Assembly (NCBI GenBank): GCA_028554645.1
Contig: JAQOOI010000022.1
Coordinates: 2,480,001-2,544,000 of the forward strand
DNA length: 64,000 nucleotides
Source of the DNA: Omphalotus guepiniiformis
Lineage: Eukaryota > Basidiomycota > Agaricomycetes > Agaricales > Omphalotaceae
Direction of reading: 5' to 3'
In this document: positions 36,424 through 47,347 of the stretch, piece by piece
Layout: each line of letters starts with the position of its first letter
Position numbering within the stretch: position 1 is the stretch's first letter
The notes under the pieces: generated by a model
What the model saw: only the letters and a program-made list of their open reading frames with translations
Database searches by the model: none
What the model was told of the DNA's origin: nothing
Program-made: the position numbers and the translations under genes

Positions 36424-36825
36424 AGACCGAACGAATGTCGGAACGAAGCTCTAGCTCATAACACTTTACTGAGGGTTGTTCGCACAGACGTTACATATCT
36501 AATTAGTATATATCCATTTGCAGACTATACGTTGCCCCTTCAAACTTTCACATACCCTCTATCGATCCGCCATACATCTATTCTCGTACTTTATTTCCGA
36601 AGACTTACTTGTATCACCACTCTCTTCCTTCACTCTTTCTATACGCATTCATAGAGAGCTCTAGGTGATGAACATGTATTCTATAGTAGCCTATCATACT
36701 CAAATCAGACAAACACTGACAGGCAAATCTGAGATGCGTGTGATACCTTGCTTGGACACGTGAGAGGTTTGTACATTCTGTCTTCATATCTGACTCTTTG
36801 CGCATTCCTACCAGCTCAAATGACC
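36424..36825. other. Intergenic region, no gene seen
   Basis: It follows the membrane-anchored protein gene. AT-rich, without a supported feature. The minus-strand open frame at 36614-36805 has no motif support. Confidence 0.4.
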
Positions 36826-38012
36826 ATGCTTTTTGCGGGAAGGAAAGGTCAGTATGTCAAGCTCTGAAGATTGTCTCACCGTTATGTGAACGTATACATT
36901 AGCTTGCTTTAGTCCTCTTGTTCCACATCCCGTGCGATTTATATGGGGTACGCGAGTTGTTCTTCACTTTGAATCGCTCACATTCAGCTGACGAAACGAA
37001 ACGAGTCAAATCCGGTGGTTCAATTGTGCAGTCAGAAAAGGAATTCTTTCAGGCCTCCCATTTCTTCTGTGTCGGCTTGGGTGATCCTTGGTTGAGACGG
37101 TATGAAAACTTGACGCGGTTCCTGTGCATGCCTAGCATTCAATCAATCGTTTCTTCATCCAAGACTCATCGACAAATATTTCATTGTATGATTCTCATCT
37201 TCTTGTCATAAAGGCTCCTGCGCTGATGAGCTCCGCAAAGGTATTGCATCATTCTTGGATTAGTAGATGCATTTTCGAACAGTTTCTGATACCCGTGACA
37301 AAGTATGTTCTTGATGGTACGAACGTTCATATCACCTGTGGGCAGTCATTGCATTTGACACCTTCTTGATGACGCGTTCGATATGGTGCAAGTGCAAACC
37401 ATGGCAGAACAGGAAGGGCTACAGCTTTCTCCAAGACTTCCAATCATTTCAGAGAAATTAGACCAGACTCCGCGTCAAAGCCCAAAGATTCGTCAAGATA
37501 CATTTATTGCACTTCAGTTGAGTCAATGCAATCGCAAGCGTTTCTTTGATGATAGCGACTCCGAGGTCATTTCAAAGCGACCGGCGAAGCGAAGACGCAT
37601 CCAAGACACACCCCAGAAGAAGACTGTCCTGTTCGAAAGTTCCGATGCTCCGTCTTTAGCCAAACTGCCCGGATCTCCCATTGCCCAGCAATTACGAAAG
37701 GCAAATTGCGAAGCCACCGCTACAAGTGCTACTGAGACTTGTCACCCTTTCATCGATCTTAAATATATGCGCCCCTTAGGCCGCAGTTCTCCATCTGTTT
37801 TCTCGCAATTCGTCAGGCCAAGTGGCGCGGAACAAGCAGATACTTGTTCACATTTGTCACGGTATACCTCTTCTCGTTCTTCGGACCAGTGGGCTGATTG
37901 TGCGTGCATTGCGCATATAGTATGGCCCCCTTACACAGCACTTCATTCTCGAAAAAATCAGAATGCGCTTCCACACCCAGCGTCGCAACCACTACCACGA
38001 CTCGGACCATAA
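36826..38012 (+). CDS. Possible BRCT-like nuclear protein
   Basis: Tentative gene. The last exon (37393-38012) has a bipartite basic nuclear-localisation-like stretch (SKRPAKRRRIQDTPQKK) after an acidic DDSDSE. It joins in phase through a 76-nt intron (37317-37392) to a segment reading ALMSSAKVLHHSWISRCIFE and FLIPVTKYVLD, which resembles the C-terminal half of a BRCT fold (the Trp of the last helix is present). Further 5', GGSIVQSEKE fits the first BRCT strand-turn region. I could not fix all 5' splice sites; the ATG at 36826 (MLFAGRK) is a guess. BRCT proteins usually act in DNA repair or checkpoint signalling. It could also be a decayed gene. Confidence 0.42.
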
Positions 38013-38353
38013 AAATTTCGGCTTTTAGTTCTATTCCCCAAATTCCCCACCCTATCACACTGTTTGTACCCAATGAAATGTACCAGGAGCGGATGTTCTG
38101 GTGTGCCAATGAAGTGGTCAAGGGCTCAGACGAGTCTTCAAGTTAAAGTTACACTGTAGTATCAGCAGCATGCAAATTAGAATTTTCCTGTCCAGTTGTC
38201 CCTCCTTGCCCCTCCTTGTCCCTCCCCCTGTCCCACCACATGGCGACTTGCCGCGGCAATGATTTCTCGGTCCGAAATGACCGAGCGAAAAAAAGTTTCG
38301 AGTCACTCAATCGGGTTGTACCTACGGAGCTTGAGGACTTTCCTCCCTAAAAG
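38013..38353. promoter_or_regulatory. Promoter region of the aminotransferase gene with CT tract
   Basis: At 38197-38234 an imperfect tandem of CCTCCTTG-like units makes a 38-base, almost pure pyrimidine stretch about 120 bp upstream of the ATG. This resembles the CT-boxes of filamentous-fungal core promoters. Confidence 0.5.
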
Positions 38354-40012
38354 ATGTCGCGTTATTCTCTTTTCTCTTGCTCGTCGCGACTTCAACGCTG
38401 TGGATCTATCTTTCGGAGCGTTCGAATGGTTCGCTTCAATAGTACACAAACTGATCCTATGACCGGAGAAGTCTTTGCGCTGCCTGATATTCAAGTACTT
38501 CATGTGTCTATTCACTGCAAAACAATCATTGATCTCTTTTGCCTTGACAATAGCCTTCACGTCTTCAATTTATTCGAAATGAGAAGCCCGTTCCTCCTCC
38601 AGACTCGAAAACGCTCCTCTTCGGGCATACCTTTGTGCGTTATTATGCACCACTTATCCTGGTCGCGCTAAAGCATGTTTTCCATAGACGGATCATATGT
38701 TAACTATTCCTTGGAGTGCTCTAGAGGGTTGGGGAACACCTACAATCGAGCCTTGTATGTCTGGCTCTAGTTCAATGTAAACTTTCGCGCCTCTGACAGC
38801 ACTGGCAACAGACGGACCATTCTCACTTGAGCCAAGTTCCACCGTGTTGCACTATGCTCAGACGCTCTTCGAAGGGATGAAAGCGTACCGCGATGAGCAT
38901 GGCAAAGTCACACTTTTCCGACCCGACATGAACATGAAACGGATGAATACCAGTGCGCAGCGTGTAGCCCTACCTGTATGTATCTGGCTCTGCGGTTATG
39001 GGAAGGCTTGTTGATCTGCTTCGCTCTTACAGACGTTCGATGGTGACGCACTTCTGGAGCTGATCAAAAAACTCATCATCACCGATAAACATTGGATACC
39101 AAAGGAACCAGGACATAGTCTATATATCCGACCCACTCTGAGTAAAGATCTGGCCCTTATATTCATTGGTGTTCGCAGCTCACTGTCCCTCGCCCTTAGT
39201 CGGTACACAGAAGTTCATCCGTGTTGCCCCACCCAGCGAGGCACTTCTTTTTGTGATTTGTAGCCCCGTGGGTCCATACTATCCCGATGGTTTCAAGCCT
39301 GTCGCCCTTTACGCCACCACAGAATATATCCGAGCTGCACCTGGAGGTGATTCTGTCGTTCTCTTCTATTAATGATTCTTGGAGTAATAAAACGGGTTTG
39401 AAAGGTACCGGCGCGTACAAACTCGGTGTCAACTATGCTCCAGGAGTCATGCCTCAGAAAATGGCGGCCAAGTTCGGGTACGCTCAGAATTTGTGGCTCT
39501 ATGGGCCCGAACATTATCTGACCGAGGTGGGAACTATGAACATGTTCGTTGTACTCGAGAAAGAGGATGGTTGTGAGTGTGATTATGTTCTCTGCCATTG
39601 ATATCTCACTAGAGTGCTTTCTCATTCAGCCATTGAGGTCGTGACACCTCCTCTTGATGGTATGATTCTTCCTGGTGTTACGAGGGATTCTGTGCTTGCA
39701 CTCGCTCGCGAGCACGCGACTGGTACCAAGCGACTTCCTCACCTGACTGAAAAACTTGTGGTTTCTGAAAGGCCCATTACCATGAAGGAAGTGAAGGAGG
39801 CATCACAGAAAGGAAAATTAGTCGAGATGTTTGGCACAGGAACTGCGGCTGTCATCAGTCCAGTCGATAGAGTTGGTTATCTAGGAGAAGACATCCACAT
39901 CCCGACTGGTGAGGATGGGATGGGACCCATTTCAAGGCCTCTCTGGACGGAACTCGTTGGCAGACAGATGGGTACTATCCCGAGTGACTGGAGTGTGCTT
40001 GTTACAGAGTGA
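38354..40012 (+). CDS. Branched-chain amino-acid aminotransferase, probably mitochondrial
   Basis: This PLP enzyme interconverts leucine, isoleucine and valine with their 2-oxo acids. Eight exons (38354-38494, 38554-38634, 38688-38754, 38812-38975, 39033-39141, 39200-39346, 39405-39572, 39630-40012) join in frame to 419 residues. The start [20 protein letters not shown] is basic and hydroxylated like a mitochondrial presequence. Family blocks are [25 protein letters not shown] and LYIRPTLIGTQ. The PLP-binding region is [12 protein letters not shown] (Lys about 242). Downstream come EVGTMNMF and [16 protein letters not shown], and [11 protein letters not shown] near the end. It corresponds to the yeast Bat1/Bat2 family. 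Confidence 0.92.
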
Positions 40013-40228
40013 GGTAGATCTAGATAGCGAGAACTTTCGGTATAAATAGTGTCTACCGTGGTGTACCAAAAGATACATTATTGGAAATGTCACCTAAGTA
40101 CATCCAATACATCCAATACAGTCAATAATAATGATCGAAAGAAACGAGACCGCGCAAAAGTACATCAGATACACACTTCTTTTAATTCTCGCCAATATGC
40201 TACATCTCAAAAAATGAAATAATCGTTA

Positions 40229-41060
40229 TCAGAGCTTGAACTCTGTCGCAGGCTGTTGCAGTTTCGCAGCGGCAGCAGTGTCGATAAACCAATAAAGCTG
40301 ACCTGGGTAAGCGGGTTTTACGCGTGAAGACGGCAATCCCACTTCCGGCCTGTCGAGCACAGTACTCAGAACATCGGCTTTATCTTCCCCTGTGGCAACA
40401 AAAACCACACGGGATGCATGGTTGATAACGGGGTACGTGAGAGTGATTCGCTTCCGTGGGGGTTTAGGAGAGTCGTCGATGTATGCAACCCAACGATCTT
40501 CCTCAGCCAGAAGTTCGTGGCCGGGAAAAAGGGAGGCAGTGTGACCGTCAGGACCCATGCCTAACAGAATGACATCAAAGACGGGGAAGCGTGCAGCATC
40601 CTTTTGGGCGAATTCACGAATGAGCTCTTTTTCGTAGGCATCCGAAAGTTCTTCAAGGTCGTCAAAAAGGGAAACGTCGATAGTATGAATATTTTCTTTT
40701 GGGATGGGAACTTTAGAAAATAGCTCGTTCATGCACAAGAAATGATTTGAATCGGGGTCATCGAGAGGAACAACGCGTTCATCGGCGTAGAAGACCTGCC
40801 TTTGGAGGACATTAGGGCCAATGCCTCTTATAGCGATTGTTCACTCACCAAAGATTCCATTTCGCGTCAGGATGGCCAACAAGACCTTTGAGCTGCTTGG
40901 GCAGAGAGCCGCCGGAGATGGCTATGGTGAATCGACCTTTTTTGGCGATGGCTTCTTTCTGTGCCTTGAGAATGAATGCAGCGAGGGAGCCAACAAGAAT
41001 ATCAGAAGATGCGAAAGAATGAATTATTGGTGCATTCGGTGGCGGGTGAATAGCGGCCAT
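40229..41060 (-). CDS. 6-phosphogluconolactonase
   Basis: Second enzyme of the oxidative pentose-phosphate pathway: hydrolyses 6-phosphoglucono-delta-lactone to 6-phosphogluconate. Two exons (41060-40849, 40799-40229) give 260 residues, a normal length. Family motifs include [13 protein letters not shown] near the N-terminus, [12 protein letters not shown] right after the intron and [17 protein letters not shown] in the middle. The C-terminal [17 protein letters not shown] is also typical. There is no targeting signal, so the enzyme is probably cytosolic like yeast Sol3/Sol4. The next pathway enzyme, 6-phosphogluconate dehydrogenase, lies about 11 kb away on the same strand. Confidence 0.93.
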
Positions 41061-41363
41061 TGAGTGTTATTGGTGGTTGAAGACAAAAAAGTTTCTAAGG
41101 TCAATGTGTCAGTCCGTCCCTTATCTACCCAAAGACGTCATCCATTATCTTATCTCCGTCCGTCGCATCTCCGGGCTTCACTGGGGTAAAAAAGACATTG
41201 CAGAACGTACAGAAATCGTGGTGACAGGTGAGGGCATTATACTGTAGAACTGGCGACAAGAGCAATAAAAATTATATGTAGTCAGATGAAGGAATAAAGG
41301 TGGTAATCATCCAATGAATATGGGTCCGCATTTAAGCCATATACAATCGACAGAACTCTAGCC
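41061..41363. other. Tandem intergenic region
   Basis: 5' flank of the lactonase and 3' flank of YPT7. No further feature was seen. Confidence 0.4.
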
Positions 41364-42335
<972 letters not shown>

Positions 42336-42493
42336 TGTATTGTCAGAGAGGAAGAAGGGGAGTGAAGGACGGGGGCGTTAGTAGTGGTGGTCGAAGAGTA
42401 AGGGTATTAGATGCAGGGCGAGTGGCGTTACCTCATCCAGCAAGTCACTCGCAAATTGAAACCATCCCGCCCGCCGACTGCCTTCGTCCCCAG
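42336..42493. promoter_or_regulatory. Short divergent promoter, YPT7 / ATG16
   Basis: Only 158 bp separate the two start codons, so both 5' leaders and core promoters must lie here. No shared motif is obvious. Confidence 0.5.
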
Positions 42494-43494
42494 ATGGCTG
42501 AGCCTGCATGGCAGGAACTCGTCCGTATACGTCTCAACGAGCGAAATGCAAATGAATCAGCCTTTTCTTCGATAATTGAGCAGTGTATGTTTATTCAATT
42601 TCCCTCTGTTATCTCAGACTCAATTTCTTACTTCTAGATCGGAGGCTGGCCCAACAGACCAAGCTTCTTAAGGAGCGTAATGCATCTCTACTACGTGCAG
42701 TGAATACTGTCAAAGGAAATCCTAGCAGTTCTACAGTTTTTGTCCCAGGAAGTAGTGAAGAGTTCGTGATTCGATTGTCCTTACGCCGTGACATTGCTGA
42801 CTCTTTCCTTCTAGCAACCCTGTTCGCGCCGCGTACATCTCTTCTCTCGAATCGCAAATATCCTCCATGCGTGATGAAATGGCTGGAGTCTACAAAACGC
42901 AAGGCCAGAATACACAGAGGCTGCTATCTATGACCGAGACTCTGCGAGAGAAAGAAGAAGCATCTCGAATAGATGCTGAAAGTCTTCGAAAGGCCAGAGA
43001 TGAGTTGACTATTCTCCGGCGGAAAGTCGATCAACATAGCGAACTTATGGGTGAAAAAGATCGCACAGTACAAGTACGGGCTCACTCTCATCTGCAGGAT
43101 TCATCCGTTTAAAGAGCTTTTTTTTCAGATCCTCCATGATGAGATCAGCACCTTACAGCTTGAGCTTGGACAGATTGAAGAGCGTAACAGTACGCTGACG
43201 AAGGACAATGCCAAACTTTTGCAACGGTGGCTTGATGCCAAGCAGGCTGAAGCTAACAAGATGAACGAGGCTAATGAATTCTACGAGAACATGCGATCTC
43301 GTCATCAAGCTGTCATCAATTGGCGGGATGGCTCAGGTACAGGCGACCGAAGCAATGGCGGGGACAGTGCATCCCAAGCCTCCCTTTCGGTGTCGGGAAA
43401 CGGGGATGCGGGAGAGATCAATCCCTCAACGGGGAAGAAGGATGGGATGCCATCTCCAGCACCGAAGGACAAGGATCTGACACCGAATGGCTAA
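42494..43494 (+). CDS. ATG16: Autophagy protein 16
   Basis: Atg16 dimerises and binds Atg12-Atg5, directing Atg8 lipidation to the phagophore. Four exons (42494-42584, 42638-42761, 42815-43073, 43129-43494) join in frame to 279 residues. The N-terminal Atg5-binding helix is MAEPAWQELVRIRLNERNAN, continuing across the first intron into EQYRRLAQQTKLLKERNASL. A long coiled coil follows (about residues 85-225, with EISTLQLELGQIEERNSTL). The C-terminus is Ser/Gly/Lys-rich and disordered. There is no WD40 domain, as usual for fungal Atg16. The start was chosen by the family N-terminus; the frame is open a little further upstream. Confidence 0.87.
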
Positions 43495-44139
43495 TGGTAG
43501 ATGATTGATACCTCTTGCCTGTTCTGCTGACTACCCCACTCATACCCTTGCGTTCTCATTCCTGGCGTTCTTGACATTTCCGTGGTCCCCTTCATAATCG
43601 GTTTCTTAAATTGTAAAAGCTGCCTTTATATTGTTTGCAATGCTATACTCTTGATTGATTGATAAAGTCAATAATTGATGGTCAAAAGGTGTGCAGAGTC
43701 AAGATTTGAGATGAAGGGGGAAAAAAGAGATGAGAATCGTGGATGAATGTCATTGATACAGACAAGCATAGGCAGCGAGAGACTGAAGACGGGCAAAAGT
43801 AGAGGTAGAAGGGAAAACTGAAGAAATCAATAGACATAAGAAGAAGAAATGTGTCAATAGACAGTATGTGATGAGATGAGAATTGAGACAATGAAGAGAA
43901 GAGGTTCAAAGAGACTCAGTGACAGGCAACAGGTAGACAGACAGAAAGCTTATATATACTTCAAGTTGATAAGTAAGGAAGTATACAATATTAGTGCAAT
44001 GAGTCGAGTCGTAAAGCACAAGGAATGACGAGTATCAGAAAAGAACAGCAGTAAATACTAGTGACAGAAGGAAAAGAGATGAAAAACCGGAAGTAGCAGG
44101 CGAGAATCGGCAGGCAAGGAAGTGTTAACCGTACTAAAT
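43495..44139. other. Convergent 3' intergenic region
   Basis: 645 bp between ATG16 and the Pub1/TIA-1-type gene. It is rich in GA on the plus strand (for example 43690-43930). No supported gene. The Phe/Ser-rich minus-strand frame (43682-43909) is simply the translation of this tract. Confidence 0.45.
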
Positions 44140-45620
44140 TTAAGGAGCTGCCATGGTAGTGTCGCCACCAGCTTGTTGACCAGCAGCTTGTTGACCGTAG
44201 TATCCTGATTGAACACAGTTAGACTGTAAATGATATGAGGCCACATAACATACCTCCCCAATAGTTCGAGTAGTATGAGGACGGATCGGCCGTAGGCCAC
44301 TGCGCCTGGCCTGCTTGTCCTGCTGCTGCTGCATCTCCAGGTGCCTGGCCACCAGCGCCAAGTCCAAGACCAGCACCAGCAGCCGGCTGAGGCATACCAG
44401 CAGCTCCAGGTGCAGCAGCCCCGGGAGTTGCTCCTGCCTGGTTGGGGAAACCACCATAACCACCAAATGCATATTGACCATACGTATTTGGTTGAGGCAT
44501 ACCATACATAGGCTGTAGAACCGTAAACATAAGACTCAAGAAAAAATAAAGATTTCACTGACCATGTTACCGTAAGGTGTAGCTCCGGCAGTGGGACTGA
44601 TGGGCGTGACAGCTGCACCATCAGCCCTGTCTTTGCCCCAGCTGCATTTAATGGATCTGCCGTGCACCATCTGACCTTGCAGCTGTACTATGGCCATGGC
44701 AGCATGCTCGTGAGTGTCCAATTTTACAAATGCGAAGCCACGATCAGCTTGCATGCGAATTTCAGATAGATACCCAATTGACTGGAACAACGGGATAAGA
44801 TCGGCCTGAGTGCAGTAAGGGACCAGATTTCCGACATAGACGGTGGTGTTATAGGCGGGTGTCTGTTGGACAACCGCCTCATAGGATAGAGGACCGCCTT
44901 GGAAGTTGATGGGAGCAGGCGCGCCGGTAGCACCAGGACGAGGTGTGGAGGCAGCGATAGCCGGGCTACCTTGAGTTTTTTGGTTCGCCCAATTGACACG
45001 GATGGCACGGGAACCCAACCATTCACCGTTCATCGTAGCGATAGCCTGCTCGGCATCGGTTTTGTCTCGGAAGGCAAGAAACCCATAGCCGCGGGATTTT
45101 CCAGAGTTCATGTCCCACATGACTCTAGCATCAGACATAGTGCCAAAGGCACTGAAAGCCTTGGCCAGAACCTCGTCGTTGACTTCGGGACTGAGATCAC
45201 CAACGAACACATGATAATGACCAGTGGTATCCTCCTTATTTTGCTGGCCTTGGTAAGCCCAATTGACACGAATTTCAGTATCAAAGATCTTGCGTCCGTT
45301 CAGAGTTTGAAGGGCGGTCTCTGCAGCGCGCATGTCCATATACTCGACGAAACCATAGTTCAACCCCCCATGCTGGTAGTTGCGGTCGGGAATGATTTTG
45401 ACATGTTGAACAGGACCGGCGACAGCAAAAATCTCGGTAAGCATGTATTCCGTGACCCTGGGGCTCAAATTCCCAACATAAAGATGGGCGCGCCTCTATG
45501 AAGGGTCCGAAGAAGCAGACGGGGGAAGGATACATGCTGATCAGTGACGCAAAGATATGGATAATGATTTAAAAAACTCACCGGAGCCTCTGCTGGACCA
45601 CCCATACCCATTGGATTCAT
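44140..45620 (-). CDS. Three-RRM RNA-binding protein, Pub1/TIA-1 type
   Basis: Four exons (45620-45582, 45495-44563, 44512-44254, 44204-44140) encode 431 residues. Three RRMs are visible. RRM1 has HLYVGNLSPRV and YGFVEY; RRM2 has HVFVGDLSPEVND and RGYGFLAF; RRM3 has TVYVGNLVPYC and RGFAFVKL. The C-terminus is Gly/Ala/Gln-rich with repeated YG and QQA units, a low-complexity region typical of stress-granule proteins. Pub1/TIA-1 proteins bind U-rich sequences in pre-mRNA and mRNA, affecting splicing and stability. The start is a short 39-nt exon (MNPMGMGGPAEAP). A long purine tract on the plus strand lies about 130-190 bp upstream of its ATG. Confidence 0.9.
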
Positions 45621-45989
45621 GATTGCAGAAAAAAAAGGAAATAAGATCTAGGTCAACAAGGTGAGCCAGGGGTCGTCCGGATGACGGAAAACGAAGGGCG
45701 CACGAGACAGAAAACAACAGACGATATATGAGAGAGACAAGTCCGTCAGAGAGAGGGAGAAAAAGATAGAGACGAGAGACGAGAGAGGAAAAGAGAAGAG
45801 GAAAGAGATATTTAATAGACGGAACGCTCAGCCAGTTGAAGTCAAGAGTAGACAGCTATCCGTGGGAATACCCTCCTTCCTCGTCACCGCTTCCATCACT
45901 GCAATTTGACTCAGAATCTCAGATGAGTACAATTAATTTACTCGAAAGTTTCCATTTTGTATATATGTAGGCGCAGCGAGATAGAGTAT
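45621..45989. promoter_or_regulatory. Promoter region of the three-RRM gene with GA/CT tract
   Basis: 45749-45810 is almost pure purine on the plus strand (pyrimidine on the coding strand of the three-RRM gene). This is a likely core promoter or 5' leader element. The remainder is the 3' flank of PHB1. Confidence 0.5.
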
Positions 45990-47185
45990 CTACTTCGTAG
46001 GTACATTGAGTAGAACATTACCTCCCCTGCTCGGTATATATGTCACATTTGGATTAGTCGAAAGCGACTGCGCAATCGCTTTACTTGCTTCAATCTTCCG
46101 GAGCGTAACGAATGCTTCCCCAGCCTTCTCAAGGGCGAGTGATATCGTCTTTGCAGCTTCAGCCTCACCTTCAGCTCGGATAACTGCAGCTTGCCGTTCT
46201 TGCTCAGCCTACAGACCGTCAGAACGTAATAGACAATAATGTTCCACTTTCGTCATACCTTTTCAACGATGAATTTTGCACGCTCAGCGTCTACGCCAAG
46301 AATTAGTCCGAAACTGAACGACCTAGCAAGGTAAATCCCACGTACCTTGTTGAGCAATCTGCTTGGCTTCAACAGCTTGCGTAAATTCCTGCAGTAGCCC
46401 TCAGCAAATCAGAAGTAGTGAACTACGACCACATACTTTTCCAAAAGTCAAATGGGTGATGGACACATCCTCAAGGACAATATTGAACTCTCCTGCACGT
46501 TGCAGCAAGTCCTCTCGAATCCGCGAAGATACCTGATGATAAATAAGCAAGTACCCGCGCTTGATAAATCATGACAGTACTCACCAATTCCCGCTGTGTA
46601 ATGAGTTCTGCAGCATCAAACTGTGCAACTATGCTTTTCAACACTTCATTGCCGATGGATGGAAGAACTCTCTCGTCGTAATCCATGCCGAGACCTTGAT
46701 AGATTTTTGGTAGGTGTTCCACATCCGGTCGCGAGAGTACGCGAAGAGTTAGGGTAACCATTTGAAGATCTTTGGAGCCGGTAGTTGTTGAAATATTCTA
46801 TTATACGTGAATGATTTACACTCTCCAATATATTGGGTAGCAAAGACTCACTCACCCTTGGTTTGATTCGGACGTCATAAAGAATAGCCCGCTGCAGCCA
46901 GGGAACTAGAAAGTGTGTCCCTTCTCCAGAAGCCTGTACAAAGCATTCAGCATTCTAGTAACGAGGAAAAAATCATTGCCTCTTGCCTGGTCCTTCACGC
47001 CAGAGAACCTATCGAACATCACAGCCCGATACCCACCTGGAACATCATAAATGCTAGCTCGCGCGACGACAATAGCACCAGCCAAAGGAACTAATAAGTC
47101 ATAGTTGGCTTAAGGCGGTTGTTCTGGCAGATCTATGTGAAAACTACATACGAATCAACCTTGAAACGTTTTGAGCAAAGGCCAT
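45990..47185 (-). CDS. PHB1: Prohibitin 1
   Basis: Phb1 and Phb2 build ring complexes in the mitochondrial inner membrane that stabilise newly made proteins. Several exons give about 275 residues, the family length. The first exon ends inside [11 protein letters not shown] and splices with GTATGT into [20 protein letters not shown]. The membrane-proximal PHB domain shows [32 protein letters not shown] and [12 protein letters not shown]. The coiled-coil part has [20 protein letters not shown] and [16 protein letters not shown]. The end is [20 protein letters not shown] followed by NVPTK. The first helix is the membrane anchor. There is no cleavable presequence, as expected. Confidence 0.93.
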
Positions 47186-47347
47186 GGTCGGAGAAGCTTT
47201 CAGGCAGCCGTACTCGCCATACGCGCTTCCAGCTCACGGAGGTCACGCGTCACGGCCGGCCGGACCGTTCCGCGTCAGTGCCAACGTCAGCGCTCAAGCG
47301 CTCTGGCAGCTTTCGGACGATGGGCAAATGTAAATGACAAACTTACA

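Noticed and set aside
36614..36805. Minus-strand open frame downstream of the membrane-anchored gene
   Set aside because: No conserved feature, no splice partners, in an AT-rich 3' flank.
40100..40130. CATCCAATA tandem after the aminotransferase stop
   Set aside because: Only two to three imperfect copies. No evidence for a functional element.
43682..43909. Phe/Ser-rich minus-strand open frame
   Set aside because: Translation of a purine/pyrimidine simple-sequence stretch between two convergent genes.
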